Below are positions 22,910-32,511 of a DNA stretch of 64,000 nt, in pieces (the first letter of the stretch is position 1; every line of letters starts with the position of its first letter). Origin of the DNA: S015-6 sp964479535 (GTDB lineage Bacteria; Desulfobacterota; DSWW01); the NCBI GenBank assembly GCA_964479535.1, contig CAYZMM010000028.1:1-64000 (forward strand), in the 5' to 3' direction. A program made the translations under genes and the position numbers. The notes below the pieces were generated by a model. That model was not told the DNA's origin. It made no database searches and saw only the letters and a list, made by a program, of their open reading frames with translations.

Positions 22910-23686
22910 TCAGTATACATCCCGCATCGCCCGAACAGCGGCGAAGACAGCGACCGGGTCCTTCGGCGTGTCCGGGGCCTTGGCCTGAACCGCCTGAACC
23001 ACAGCCGGCTCCCTGCATCGCAGGAAGGTGTTCGTCTCCTTTTCCGTCTTCAACGACCCCGGAACGGTGGGAAGGCCCTGTTCACGGAGCCCCTTCGCTT
23101 CCTGGAGCTGTGCCTGCAGGGCGGCGTTCCCCGTCTCGATCGACATGCAGAAGTTCCGGTTGTGAACCGTGTATTCGTGGGCGGAAAAGACGCGGGTCTG
23201 CTCCGGAAGGGAAAGGATCCTGTCGTAGAGGGAATGGAACATCTGTTCCGGCGAGCCTTCGAACAGACGACCGCATCCTCCAAGGAAGAGCGTGTCGCCC
23301 GCCAGCAGTGCATCCGCGCAGACGTAGACCACGTGACCCGAGGTGTGTCCGGGAACGTGAAGCACGCTGAAACGCAGTCCGCCCAGTTCCAATTCCTCCT
23401 CGTCTTCCAGCCCGCGGGTCGCCCCGGGGACACGGCTCATCTCACCCCGGAAGCAGTAGACCTCCGCAGGAGACCTGCCGCAGAGGGCCTCGATGCCGGC
23501 CACGTGGTCGAAGTGATGGTGGGTCGCCAGGACCGCCTCGAGTTCGTATCCCTTCCGCTCGAGGAAGGCCCAGACCCTTTCCCCATCACCGGGATCGACC
23601 ACTACGGCGCGTTTCTGTCCCGGGAGTGTCAGTACAAAGCTGTAGTTGTCATCGAATACGGGCACGGTCTCTACGACTGGATTCAT
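22910..23686 (-). CDS. gloB: Hydroxyacylglutathione hydrolase (glyoxalase II), metallo-beta-lactamase fold
   Basis: This 258-aa enzyme has the binuclear metal motif THHHFDH (about 55-61), a VPGHTSGHV histidine (near 111), and a third metal Asp in LLAGDTLF. C-terminal features such as SAHEYTVHNRNF and a long helical tail set glyoxalase II apart from shorter beta-lactamase relatives. It hydrolyses S-lactoylglutathione or a related thioester. No glyoxalase I is nearby. In an anaerobe the natural thiol could differ. The ATG at 23686 follows GGAGGAG. It is 43 bp downstream of ppiD on the same strand. Confidence 0.9.
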   Translation of the reverse strand: MNPVVETVPVFDDNYSFVLTLPGQKRAVVVDPGDGERVWAFLERKGYELEAVLATHHHFDHVAGIEALCGRSPAEVYCFRGEMSRVPGATRGLEDEEELELGGLRFSVLHVPGHTSGHVVYVCADALLAGDTLFLGGCGRLFEGSPEQMFHSLYDRILSLPEQTRVFSAHEYTVHNRNFCMSIETGNAALQAQLQEAKGLREQGLPTVPGSLKTEKETNTFLRCREPAVVQAVQAKAPDTPKDPVAVFAAVRAMRDVY

Positions 23687-23729
23687 CGAACTCCTCCTCC
23701 GAAGGCCGGGCACACCGGCCGTAGACGCT

Positions 23730-25643
23730 TCAGGCCCCGACCCCGATCACCTTCACGTTCTGTTGCTCTCGAAGCTGGGCAAGCCACTGGCGATAGACGT
23801 CCTGGGCCTTCTTCGCTTCCTGCTGCTTGCGGAGCTCCTCCTTTTCGTCCTCGAAGGCCTGACGGTCCGGCACGATGCGCTCCTTGAAGCGGATCGCGTA
23901 GAACTTCCCGTTCACCTCGAAAATCTCTTTCGCCCAGGGACGCGCCTCGGTCAGAAGGAACGCCGTCTCGAGGATCTCCTCCGATGCGCCCACTCTCGGA
24001 ATGAACCGACGCAGCCGATTCACGTGCCCCGTGTCGATGACCTGCACGCCCTCGTGCTCGGCCACCGTTTCCAGGTTCGTGCCGCTTCGGGCCGCCTCGA
24101 GAGCCTCCTCCGCCTTCTTCCTGGCCAGCACTCTGCTCTCCTCCCGACGGAACTCCTGCTCCACCCGATCACGCACGTCTTCGAAGGGGGGCGTCTCGGG
24201 CGCCTTCCTGTCGATCCCCTGCAACATGTAGTAGCCCTTCTCCCCCCGGATGACCTCGCTGACATCACCGGGCTCGAGGGCAAAGGCGGCCTGTGCGAAG
24301 GAAGGCGCTCTTCCCAGGTCGCCGATCGGCTCCTCTCGCGCGAAGAAACCGGTTTCCCTGACGATCAGGTCCCCCTGAGTCGAACCGACCTCGGGAAAGG
24401 CACCCTTCTCCCTCACATCCCAGGAGAACTCCTCCACCTTCCTCCTCGCCGTTCTCCAGGCCTTCTCATCGATGAGCGTCTCCCGAATCTTCTCTTTCAC
24501 ATCCTCCAGGGGCTCTACACTGGATTCTCGGTAGTCTTCGACCTTGATCAGATGCAGCCCGTAGGGGGAGGAGACGATGTCGCTCACTTCCCCCGGCTTC
24601 AGTGCGAAGGCGGCGCTCTCCACCTCGGGGACGAGCTTGCCTCGCTTCACGTAGCCCAGATCGCCCCCCGACTTCTTGGAACCCGTGTCCTCGGAATAGA
24701 TCTTCGCAAGCTCTGCGAAGTCCTCGCCCGCCCGGACCCTTTCCAGGATCCCTTCCAGGGTCTTCCGCTTCTCCATCCGAACCGACTCGTCCGCATCGGG
24801 CGGCAGGCGCAGGAGGATGTGCCGCATTCGAAGGTCCTCGGGCTTGGAGAATTCCTCGATGTGGGAGTCGTAGTACTCCTCGATGTCGCCGGTGTAGACC
24901 TTCACCTGTTCACGATACGCTTCCGGGACCGCCTGGACGTACGCAACCTTCACCTTCTCGGGCGTCAGGAAGCCTTCGGCATTCCGCTCGAAGTACTCTC
25001 TCAAGGCTTCCTCGGTCACCTCGACCGCCTGCTCGAAGGCGGTGGGGGTCACCACGAGGGCCTCCAGTCGGACCTGCTCCAATTCGAGCACGTAACTGTT
25101 CCAAAGCTCCTCGTCCGACACCTTGACCGTACCCCGGACGAAGTTCTGAAAAGCCTGCACCAGCATCTCTTCCCTTTGCTGCCGCTCGAAATCCCCCGGG
25201 GTCAACCGGTTGAGCTGCAGGAGCCGCAGATACTTCTGCTTCGCAAAACGCCCATCCTGCTGAAAGTAGGGCAGTGACCGGATCCGTGCTCGAAGCTCTT
25301 CGTCCGAGACCTGCAAACCGAGTCGCGCCGCCTCTTCGAGCTGAAGCACCCTGTTGATCAGATTGTCCAGCGCCGTCTCCCGAAGCCGCATCTGCTGGAT
25401 CATTTCCTCGGAGAACCGGTCCTGATAGACCCTTCGGTAGACCTCAATGAGGTTCTCATACGCCTGGTTCCACTCTCCCCGGGTGATCCTCTTCTCGCCC
25501 ACCTCGGCAACGATCAGGCCGGCGCCTTCCTCGTCCTGCAGCGTAGGCAGGATACCGAAGCCGATCACGAAGGAGAGGGCGACACCGAACAGGAGGACCT
25601 TGATCAACCACGAACCCGCATTCTTTCTCATGTAACTCAGCAT
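23730..25643 (-). CDS. ppiD: PpiD/SurA-type peptidyl-prolyl isomerase chaperone
   Basis: This 637-aa membrane-anchored protein has an N-terminal helix (about 12-34) beginning MLSYMRKNAGSWLIKVLLFG, as in PpiD, and a SurA-like chaperone region. A parvulin PPIase domain lies near 265-370 (MRHILLRLP, FAELAKIYSEDTGSKKSGGDLGYV, GLHLIKVEDYR), and a second degenerate parvulin-like part follows. It assists folding of exported and outer-membrane proteins at the periplasmic face. It is the first gene of a minus-strand run with gloB and the radical SAM gene and is divergent from mreB. Confidence 0.92.
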   Translation of the reverse strand: MLSYMRKNAGSWLIKVLLFGVALSFVIGFGILPTLQDEEGAGLIVAEVGEKRITRGEWNQAYENLIEVYRRVYQDRFSEEMIQQMRLRETALDNLINRVLQLEEAARLGLQVSDEELRARIRSLPYFQQDGRFAKQKYLRLLQLNRLTPGDFERQQREEMLVQAFQNFVRGTVKVSDEELWNSYVLELEQVRLEALVVTPTAFEQAVEVTEEALREYFERNAEGFLTPEKVKVAYVQAVPEAYREQVKVYTGDIEEYYDSHIEEFSKPEDLRMRHILLRLPPDADESVRMEKRKTLEGILERVRAGEDFAELAKIYSEDTGSKKSGGDLGYVKRGKLVPEVESAAFALKPGEVSDIVSSPYGLHLIKVEDYRESSVEPLEDVKEKIRETLIDEKAWRTARRKVEEFSWDVREKGAFPEVGSTQGDLIVRETGFFAREEPIGDLGRAPSFAQAAFALEPGDVSEVIRGEKGYYMLQGIDRKAPETPPFEDVRDRVEQEFRREESRVLARKKAEEALEAARSGTNLETVAEHEGVQVIDTGHVNRLRRFIPRVGASEEILETAFLLTEARPWAKEIFEVNGKFYAIRFKERIVPDRQAFEDEKEELRKQQEAKKAQDVYRQWLAQLREQQNVKVIGVGA

Positions 25644-25840
25644 GTCGTCTCACCCTTTCTCATGCTCAACCCCGGGCCCGGAAACGGGCTCCCCAGGGCT
25701 CTTGATAACGCCATTTCAAAGATATTCCCCCCTCGATCCGGATCCTTGGGACATGGTACGAAAGGGATGGGGAAAAGGCAAACCCGACCGGCCTTTTACG
25801 GCCGGGAGACGGAATTGCCACTTGATCCGGAGACGTCGAT

Positions 25841-25869
25841 TTGATAGGGTGCGGTAAAATAGATAATAT
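25841..25869 (+). promoter_or_regulatory. Candidate promoter of the mre operon
   Basis: TTGATA (25841-25846) and TAATAT (25864-25869) are separated by 17 bp and sit in an AT-rich patch about 68 bp before the mreB start. An alternative -10, GATAAT, starts 2 bp earlier. No other good boxes lie in the ppiD-mreB gap. Confidence 0.5.
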
Positions 25870-25936
25870 TCTTTAGCTATGATTGCATATTTTCCCATTT
25901 TCAAAGGGATTTTCGGGGGTTTTCCGGGAAAAACGA

Positions 25937-26974
25937 ATGCTCTTCAACTGGATTCTCGGCTTGATGTCGAATGACCTTGCCATTGACCTGGGTACGGCCA
26001 CGACCCTGGTCTACGTGAAGGGCAAGGGCATCGTCCTCTGCGAGCCCTCGGTCGTGTCCGTCCGGGAAGACGACGACGGCAACAAACGGATTGTTGCGAT
26101 CGGGAAAGAGGCGAAGAGGATGATCGGCAGGACCCCTCCTCAGGTGACCGCCATCCGGCCGATCAAGAACGGGGTCATCTCCGATTTCGAGATCACGGAA
26201 GAGATGCTTCGCTATTTCATCCTCCAGGCCCACCAGCGAAGCACCCTTGCACGGCCCCGAATGATCATCTGTGTCCCCTTCGGCGCCACCGACGTGGAGC
26301 GGCGTGCCCTCCGGGAATCGGCCCTTTCGGCCGGCGCCAGGGAGGTCTACCTGATCGAAGAACCCCTCGCGGCCGCCATCGGCGCGGGGCTCCCCATTTC
26401 CGAAGCGGGAGGGAACCTCATCCTGGATATCGGGGGCGGCACCACGGAGGTGGCCGTCATCTCCCTCTCCGGCATCGTGGACACCCACTGTGTGCAGGCC
26501 GCGGGCGATACCTTCAATGAGGCGATCCTGCAGTACATAAAGAGGAAATACAACCTGTTCATCGGGGAGAATACGGCCGAACTCGCAAAGATCCGGCTCG
26601 CCTCTGCTTGGCACATGGACGAATCGAAGGTGATGGAGATCAAGGGACGCGACTTGATCATGGGCCTGCCCCGCCGCGTGCTCCTGCGTTCGGGCGAAGT
26701 ACGGGAGGCGATCCAGGAGACGCTGAACGAGATCGTCGACGCGGTGAAGATCATGCTGGAGAGGACGCCGCCCGAGCTGACGGTGGACATCATGGAACGG
26801 GGAATCACCCTCACCGGAGGAGGTGCACTGCTGGCCCAGTTGGACATCCTGCTTCACAACGAAACAGGACTGCCCATTCATATCGCCAAAGATCCCGTCG
26901 CGTGCGTGGCCCTCGGTTCGGGAAAGGCGCTCCAGGAGCTCTCCCTTCTGAAAAAAGTGGCTTTGGAAGGATGA
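25937..26974 (+). CDS. mreB: Rod-shape determining actin homologue MreB
   Basis: This 345-aa actin-fold protein has the phosphate-1 loop DLGTATTLVYVKGKG (about 15-29), PFGATDVERRAL, EEPLAAAIGAGLP and LDIGGGTTEV (phosphate-2). Length and motifs match MreB, which forms membrane filaments that guide the elongation machinery. The start at 25937 (MLFNWILGLMSNDLAID) gives the family's amphipathic membrane-binding N terminus; an ATG at 25883 would add 18 unrelated residues. It is the first gene of the plus-strand mreBCD-mrdA-rodA operon. Confidence 0.97.
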   Translation: MLFNWILGLMSNDLAIDLGTATTLVYVKGKGIVLCEPSVVSVREDDDGNKRIVAIGKEAKRMIGRTPPQVTAIRPIKNGVISDFEITEEMLRYFILQAHQRSTLARPRMIICVPFGATDVERRALRESALSAGAREVYLIEEPLAAAIGAGLPISEAGGNLILDIGGGTTEVAVISLSGIVDTHCVQAAGDTFNEAILQYIKRKYNLFIGENTAELAKIRLASAWHMDESKVMEIKGRDLIMGLPRRVLLRSGEVREAIQETLNEIVDAVKIMLERTPPELTVDIMERGITLTGGGALLAQLDILLHNETGLPIHIAKDPVACVALGSGKALQELSLLKKVALEG

Positions 26975-27051
26975 GACGCCGCCGGGCCGTCTTCGAGGGA
27001 AGCGGCGCGACCCAAACTTCCAGCTCGACAAGCCCACCCGGCTGCTGACGA

Positions 27052-27909
27052 ATGATGGGGAAGGTCTTCACACTGCTCGAACGGCATTGGTACTCGGCCC
27101 TGTTTCTGGTGCTGCTTGCCGGTGCTGTTGCCATGCTCTTCTCCCGCACGGACAGGCAATCCGATTCGCACTCCCTCCAGCGAGGTATTCTGGAACTCTC
27201 CGGACCTTTCCAGAAGGGGATGTCCAAGGGCATCGGCTTCTTCGAAAGAATCTGGCAACGCTATCTGCATCTCGTCGAGCTCGAGGAGGAGAACCGGCTG
27301 ATGCGGGAAATCATCGAGGAGATGCAGCAGGAGAGGGTCCAGCTGCTGGAGTTTCGCGGAGAGAACAAACGACTCCGTTCGTTGCTCGGATTCAAGCAGG
27401 GTTTTCAAAAGCCCCTGCTTCCGGCCGAAATCATCGCGAAGGACCTGAGCGGATGGTTCCAGACCGCCGTGATCGACCGGGGAACAAGGGACGGGATCGA
27501 AGAGGGCATGGCCGTCGTCTCGGTGCAGGGCATCGTTGGACAGGTCATGGAGAGCTCGAAGAGCTTCTCGCGGGTGCTGCTGATCACGGATCCGAACAAC
27601 TCGGTGGCGGCCCTCATCCAGCGGTCGCGGGCAAGGGGCATCGTCATGGGCAACGGGAATCAGTTGTGCCGGCTCAAGTATCTTCACCGGTCTGAGGACG
27701 TGGTGCCGGGCGACCTGGTGCTCGCATCCGGCCTGGACGGCGTATACCCGAAGGGCGTCCTCATCGGCACGGTGCTCAGGGCGGAAACCAGAGATCCGGA
27801 CCTCTTCCAGCGTGTGGCCGTGCAGCCCTCCGTGGACTTTCGCAGACTGGAAGAGGTGCTGGTACTCTGCGAGAAACGGAGCCTGGAGGAGGGAGGGGGC
27901 GGACCGTGA
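27052..27909 (+). CDS. mreC: Rod-shape determining protein MreC
   Basis: This 285-aa protein has one N-terminal transmembrane helix (about 13-31), a periplasmic coiled coil (about 72-110, LVELEEENRLMREIIEEM and onward) and two beta-barrel domains with AEIIAKD, GTRDGIEEGMAVV and ITDPNNSVA. This is the standard MreC layout linking MreB to the penicillin-binding proteins. There are two adjacent ATGs at the start with no clear Shine-Dalgarno. Its stop overlaps the mreD GTG start by 4 bp. Confidence 0.95.
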   Translation: MMGKVFTLLERHWYSALFLVLLAGAVAMLFSRTDRQSDSHSLQRGILELSGPFQKGMSKGIGFFERIWQRYLHLVELEEENRLMREIIEEMQQERVQLLEFRGENKRLRSLLGFKQGFQKPLLPAEIIAKDLSGWFQTAVIDRGTRDGIEEGMAVVSVQGIVGQVMESSKSFSRVLLITDPNNSVAALIQRSRARGIVMGNGNQLCRLKYLHRSEDVVPGDLVLASGLDGVYPKGVLIGTVLRAETRDPDLFQRVAVQPSVDFRRLEEVLVLCEKRSLEEGGGGP

Positions 27910-28424
27910 ATTACCTGATCCTCCTTCTCCTCGGTATCCTGGCGGCCCTGCTCCAGAGCTCGCTTCTCAGCCCCCTGTTGCCGCCGGGCTTCGTCCCCGA
28001 CATTCTCCTGCTGCTCGTTCTCTACGGGAGCCTGCTCTTTCCCTGGGGCAAGGGACTTCTCCTCTGCTTTGCACTGGGGCTGCTTTCCGACCTGTTTTCC
28101 GGGGCCCCTGACGGGATGAACGCCCTTTTCGCGATCACCCTCTTCGTCATGAGCAAGGCGATCCAGGCGCGCGTTTTCATGAGAGGGTTCCGGGCGATAT
28201 GGGGACTTGCCGTTCTGGCCTTCGCCCTCAAGATCCCCTACTACGCACTGTTGTCGGTGCTCTTCCGCCTTCGTTTCCCCACGCCAACGGACGCTTTGCT
28301 GATCTGGGTGGGGGAGTTTGTGTCCAGCATGTTCCTCATGCCGGTGGTCTTCTACATCGTCTCGAAGGCCCTCGGGGTCCAGGATGGGTGGTATCTGCAA
28401 CAGCAGAAGTCGAGTCCCGCATGA
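27906..28424 (+). CDS. mreD: Rod-shape determining protein MreD
   Basis: This 172-aa hydrophobic protein with about five to six transmembrane helices fits MreD by size, motifs such as LLVLYGSLLFPWGKGLLLCF and ALGLLSDLFSGAPDGMNAL, and position. The start codon is GTG (GTGA overlap with mreC), behind a GGAGGGAGGGGG stretch. Its own stop overlaps the mrdA ATG (ATGA). It works with MreC in the elongasome. Confidence 0.93.
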   Translation: MNYLILLLLGILAALLQSSLLSPLLPPGFVPDILLLLVLYGSLLFPWGKGLLLCFALGLLSDLFSGAPDGMNALFAITLFVMSKAIQARVFMRGFRAIWGLAVLAFALKIPYYALLSVLFRLRFPTPTDALLIWVGEFVSSMFLMPVVFYIVSKALGVQDGWYLQQQKSSPA

Positions 28425-30283
28425 AGAGAATCCGCAACCACACGACGGTGGATCACAGAAGATCCTTCCTCGCATGCAGCTTCTGTTTCGCTGCCGCCTT
28501 CGCGATCCTGCTGATACGACTCGCCTATTTCCAGCTCTGGAAGGGGGAATCTTTCCGAAACCTCTCGGAGAACAATCGGATCCGGGTGACGGAGATCCAT
28601 GCACCCAGGGGCAGGATTCTGGACGCAACCCGAGAGATCCTCGTGGACAACCGCCCCTGTTTCGACGTTACGGTGATCCCGGAAGAGGTGCAGGACTACG
28701 CGTCTCTGGAGGCAACGCTCTCGGATCTGTCTCCCATGCCTCCCGAGGCTCTCCGAGACAGGTTTGCCGAGGTTCGCAAGGGGATCCCCTTCCGATCCCA
28801 TGTTCTCTGGAAGGACGCATCCTGGGAAACCGTCGCCTACCTGGAGGCGAACCGGCTCCGCACGCCCGGCGTGATGATCCAGGTCACCCAGGCCAGGGAC
28901 TATCTGCTGAGAGGACTCTTCGCACACTCCATCGGTTACATGGGCGAAATCAGCCCCAGGGAGCTTCAACGGCCCCCCAGGCGCGATTATCGAATCGGTG
29001 ACTGGATCGGCAAAGTCGGCATCGAGAAGCACTGGGAGGCGGAACTGCGGGGAAAGAAGGGGGGCCTCCAGGTGGAGGCGGACGCAAGGGGCCGGCAGAT
29101 CTCTCTCATCAAGAGGAAGGAACCGCTCCCGGGCAAGAACCTGGTCCTGAGCCTGGAACGGCGGCTGCAGCAGAGGGCGCGACAGGCCTTCGGGGACGCT
29201 ACCGGGGTGGCCGTCGCCGCAGACCCGCGGGACGGAGAGATCCTGTGCTACCTGAACCTGCCCAGCTTCGACCCGAACAGCTTCGTGGGAGGCATCTCCA
29301 GGGACGAATGGGACTCGCTGCGTCTGAACCCCTACCACCCTCTCACAGACAGGGTCATCCAGGGGCTCTACCCGCCGGGAAGCGTTTTCAAGATCGTCCT
29401 GGCAATCGCCGCCCTGGAAGAGGGTGTCATCACTCCCGAGGAAAAGATCTTCTGCAGCGGAAAGCACCGTCTCGGCACCCGGGACTTCCGGTGCTGGCGA
29501 AGGATCGGACACGGTCCGGTCGATCTCCATCAGGCGCTGGTGCAGTCCTGCGATGTCTATTTCTACCAGGTGGGCCAGCGTCTGGGTATCCGGCGCATTC
29601 AGGATTATGCGAGACGGTTCGGTTTCGGGCAGAAGACCGGGATCGGGCTGGACGGGGAGAAGACGGGACTGGTGCCCTCCCCCGAGTGGAAACGAAAACG
29701 ATTCAAGGAGCCCTGGTACGAAGGGGAGACCCTCGTTGTCTCGATCGGCCAGGGCGCCCTGCTGGTCACGCCGATCCAGATCGTCCGGATGCTGTCGGCC
29801 GTGACGAACGGGGGCAGCCTGTTCACACCGCGGCTCGTCCGGCAGGTGGAGACCACGGACGGCAAGGTCTTTCTCGAAGCGGCGCCCGGCGCCGCCGAAT
29901 CGGTGCGCTTTTCAAGAACAACCGCAGAGCTCGTGGGCAAGGCACTCCGGGACGTGGTCGCCTCGCAAAAGGGAACGGGAAAGCGGGCGAGAATGGAGGA
30001 GGTGGCCGTGGCCGGAAAGACCGGAACCGCGCAAGTGGTCCGCATGGAAGACCATAAGACCTCCGGGGAGGAAATCCCCCGCGAACAGCGGGACCACGCC
30101 TGGTTTGCCTGCTACGCTCCCGCAGACTCCCCGGAGGTGGTCGTGGTCGTTCTCGTAGAGCATGGAGGACACGGCGGAGAAACCGCCGCGCCCATCGCCC
30201 GTGAGATGCTGGACGAGTATTTCCGGTCGCCGCGACCGCAGGAGTCTATGGCCACGTCCACTGCCCTGGAGGCGGAAGGCTGA
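28421..30283 (+). CDS. mrdA: Penicillin-binding protein 2 (elongasome transpeptidase)
   Basis: This 620-aa class B PBP has a short cytoplasmic start and a transmembrane helix (about 18-38). The dimerisation domain follows (RIRVTEIHAPRGRILDATR, GYMGEISP, GKVGIEKHWEAELRG). The transpeptidase domain has S-V-F-K in YPPGSVFKIV, S-C-D in QSCDVYFYQVG and KTG in AGKTGTAQV. It crosslinks side-wall peptidoglycan together with RodA. The ATG overlaps the mreD stop; longer upstream frames lie inside mreD and are ignored. Its stop is 5 bp before rodA. Confidence 0.96.
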   Translation: MKRIRNHTTVDHRRSFLACSFCFAAAFAILLIRLAYFQLWKGESFRNLSENNRIRVTEIHAPRGRILDATREILVDNRPCFDVTVIPEEVQDYASLEATLSDLSPMPPEALRDRFAEVRKGIPFRSHVLWKDASWETVAYLEANRLRTPGVMIQVTQARDYLLRGLFAHSIGYMGEISPRELQRPPRRDYRIGDWIGKVGIEKHWEAELRGKKGGLQVEADARGRQISLIKRKEPLPGKNLVLSLERRLQQRARQAFGDATGVAVAADPRDGEILCYLNLPSFDPNSFVGGISRDEWDSLRLNPYHPLTDRVIQGLYPPGSVFKIVLAIAALEEGVITPEEKIFCSGKHRLGTRDFRCWRRIGHGPVDLHQALVQSCDVYFYQVGQRLGIRRIQDYARRFGFGQKTGIGLDGEKTGLVPSPEWKRKRFKEPWYEGETLVVSIGQGALLVTPIQIVRMLSAVTNGGSLFTPRLVRQVETTDGKVFLEAAPGAAESVRFSRTTAELVGKALRDVVASQKGTGKRARMEEVAVAGKTGTAQVVRMEDHKTSGEEIPREQRDHAWFACYAPADSPEVVVVVLVEHGGHGGETAAPIAREMLDEYFRSPRPQESMATSTALEAEG

Positions 30284-30288
30284 AGACC

Positions 30289-31395
30289 ATGGCGAAACTG
30301 AAGTCGAGCAGATTCACCACCTTTGATGTCTCCCTTGTGGCCGCGCTCTTCGCAATCGGGGTCCTCGGCACCCTCACCCTCTACAGCACCATGCAGGGAA
30401 GCATCCCGGAAGGGGGGATGCTTCCTCATCAGAAACAGTTGATCTGGTGGGGCCTCGGACTGGTGGGCATGCTCATCGTCATTCTGATCGACTATCGCCA
30501 CATGGAGCACTATGCCTATGCCATTTACGCCATCTCGCTTCTGCTGCTCGTATATGTCCTCGTCATGGGTCGTTCCATTTCCGGGGCGAGACGTTGGATC
30601 GAGCTCGGTCCGATCTCCTTTCAACCGTCCGAGCTGATCAAGCTCACCATGACCCTGGCCCTTGCCAAGTACTTTCATCATCACGCGAAGCAGGGACGAT
30701 ACAATCTCTTCGAGTTGATTGTCCCTTTCCTGATCTTCGCCCTTCCCTTCTTCCTCGTCCTGCTCGAACCGGATCTCGGAACCGCCATCGTGCTGGGGCT
30801 GCTCTTCTTTTCCATCGTCCTCTTCTTCGGGCTCAGCCAGGGTTCCATCATCGCCCTCATCATCGGAGGTCTGGCAAGTCTTCCCCTGGGGTGGCTCAAC
30901 CTGAAGGACTACCAGAAAGAGCGCGTATTGACCTTTCTCAACCCGTCGGAGGATCCGCTCGGAAGAGGGTATCACATCATCCAATCGAAGATCGCGATCG
31001 GGTCGGGAGGAGTCTGGGGCAAGGGATTTCTGCACGGCACACAGACCCGTCTGCACTTCCTGCCGGAACAGCACACGGACTTCATCTTCTCCGCCTTTGC
31101 CGAGCAGTGGGGTTTTGCCGGATGCCTTCTCCTGCTGGCCGGCTACCTGCTCGTCATCTTCTGGGCCTTCAACATCAGCAGCCGCGCCAAGAACACCTTC
31201 GGAATGGTCGTGGCCCTTGGAATCACGTTCCTCTTCTTCTGGCACGTAGCCATCAATATCGGGATGTGCCTCGGCCTTCTCCCGGTGGTCGGGATACCGC
31301 TTCCCCTGTTCAGCTACGGGGGCTCCTTCCTGCTGGTCATGCTCCTGGGGGTCGGATTGCTCCTGAATATCTACATACGACGCTTCATCTTCTAG
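30289..31395 (+). CDS. rodA: RodA peptidoglycan glycosyltransferase (SEDS family)
   Basis: This 368-aa polytopic protein has SEDS hallmarks: GARRWIELGPISFQPSELIK, LEPDLGTA, and FIFSAFAEQWGFAG, where the catalytic Asp normally sits just before the FIFS stretch (HTDFIFS). It ends LPLFSYGGSFLLVMLLGVGL. It polymerises glycan strands with PBP2. It starts 5 bp after mrdA and ends only 4 bp from the convergent trxA stop, with no hairpin between, so transcripts probably run into each other. Confidence 0.96.
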   Translation: MAKLKSSRFTTFDVSLVAALFAIGVLGTLTLYSTMQGSIPEGGMLPHQKQLIWWGLGLVGMLIVILIDYRHMEHYAYAIYAISLLLLVYVLVMGRSISGARRWIELGPISFQPSELIKLTMTLALAKYFHHHAKQGRYNLFELIVPFLIFALPFFLVLLEPDLGTAIVLGLLFFSIVLFFGLSQGSIIALIIGGLASLPLGWLNLKDYQKERVLTFLNPSEDPLGRGYHIIQSKIAIGSGGVWGKGFLHGTQTRLHFLPEQHTDFIFSAFAEQWGFAGCLLLLAGYLLVIFWAFNISSRAKNTFGMVVALGITFLFFWHVAINIGMCLGLLPVVGIPLPLFSYGGSFLLVMLLGVGLLLNIYIRRFIF

Positions 31396-31399
31396 CGGG

Positions 31400-31732
31400 T
31401 CAGGAGGCGACGGCTTTCTCGAGGAGGCTCACGACCTGCGTCTTCGGGACAGCACCGATGATCTGGTCGACGAGTTCACCGTTCTTGAACAGAAGGAGGG
31501 CCGGAATTCCGCGAACGCCGTACCGTGCGGCCGTGCCCGGATTGTCGTCCACGTTCATCTTCGCCACCCTCGCCCGATCCTTGTACTCTTCGGCGATCTC
31601 CTCTACGATTGGACCTATCACCCGGCAGGGCCCGCACCAGGCCGCCCAGAAATCGACCAGGGCAGGCAGGGGGGACCGGAGAATCTCCTCTTCGAAGGTG
31701 GCATCCGTGACTTCCGAAACATGTTCCGACAT
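31400..31732 (-). CDS. trxA: Thioredoxin
   Basis: This 110-aa protein has the active site WCGPC (about 32-36) and a cis-Pro loop GIPALLLF, of normal thioredoxin length. It reduces protein disulfides in the cytoplasm. The ATG at 31732 follows GGAGG by 6 bp; in-frame ATGs at 31744 and 31771 would add residues not seen in the family. It is convergent with rodA and divergent from gmhA. Confidence 0.96.
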   Translation of the reverse strand: MSEHVSEVTDATFEEEILRSPLPALVDFWAAWCGPCRVIGPIVEEIAEEYKDRARVAKMNVDDNPGTAARYGVRGIPALLLFKNGELVDQIIGAVPKTQVVSLLEKAVAS

Positions 31733-31875
31733 GGGGGCCTCCATTTCTCGCAGATGGCTTGGGCTCGTCACCTGCGGCCATTTAAGGAAATGAACCGGCG
31801 ATTGTCAACGGAAAAGGCGGATGACCTGGTCGACGGCCCTCCGGCCCTTCCTCTGAAACGGAAAGGAACGGATTC

Positions 31876-32511
31876 ATGGCAAGCCATGACCGGGAAGCTT
31901 CCCTCGAGCGAATTCGATCGAGCGTCCGGGAATCGCTCAGAACCCAGGAGAGGTTCTTCGACGAGTTCCTGCCAAGCCTGATCGAGCCCTTCGAACAGGT
32001 CGTACGGGCCCTTCGGACCGGGGGAAAGCTTCTGATCATCGGCAACGGGGGCAGCGCGGCAGACGCACAGCACCTGGCGGCGGAGTTCGTCAACCGCTAC
32101 GGGGCGGACCGACCGCCCCTCGCGGCGGTCGCGCTCACGACGGACACCTCCAATCTGACCTCCATTGGAAACGATTCGGACTTCCGGTATGTTTTCTCCC
32201 GACAGATCCAGGCCCTGGGCAAGCAGGAGGATCTCGTTCTGGCCATCAGTACGAGCGGCAACTCAGACAATGTCCTCGAAGGAATCCGGCAGGCAAAGGC
32301 GATGGGCATCCCCACCCTCGCCCTCACCGGGGGAAGCGGTGGAAGCGCCGGGAAGGAGGCCGACTTCACGATTTGCGTATCCCTTTCGGACCGGACCCCG
32401 CGCATCCAGGAGACCCTTCTCGTGGTGGAACACCTCCTGTGTGAATACGTGGAATCAGCCCTTTTCCCGTCCCTGCCCTACACGAAGGAGGCAGACGAGA
32501 GCGGAACATGA
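31876..32511 (+). CDS. gmhA: Phosphoheptose isomerase (sedoheptulose 7-phosphate isomerase)
   Basis: This 211-aa SIS-domain protein has GNGGSAADAQHLAAEFVNR, STSGNSDNVLEG and a C-terminal EHLLCEYVE helix typical of GmhA/DiaA-like isomerases. It makes D-glycero-D-manno-heptose 7-phosphate for lipopolysaccharide. The SIS family also includes DnaA-binding DiaA, but the GmhA motifs are well kept. AAGGA lies before the ATG. Its stop overlaps the next gene by 4 bp. Confidence 0.9.
   Translation: MASHDREASLERIRSSVRESLRTQERFFDEFLPSLIEPFEQVVRALRTGGKLLIIGNGGSAADAQHLAAEFVNRYGADRPPLAAVALTTDTSNLTSIGNDSDFRYVFSRQIQALGKQEDLVLAISTSGNSDNVLEGIRQAKAMGIPTLALTGGSGGSAGKEADFTICVSLSDRTPRIQETLLVVEHLLCEYVESALFPSLPYTKEADESGT

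Noticed and set aside
29521..29590. Defective SxN motif in PBP2 (S-C-D)
   Set aside because: SxD is normal for PBP2-type class B enzymes, so this is not a lesion.
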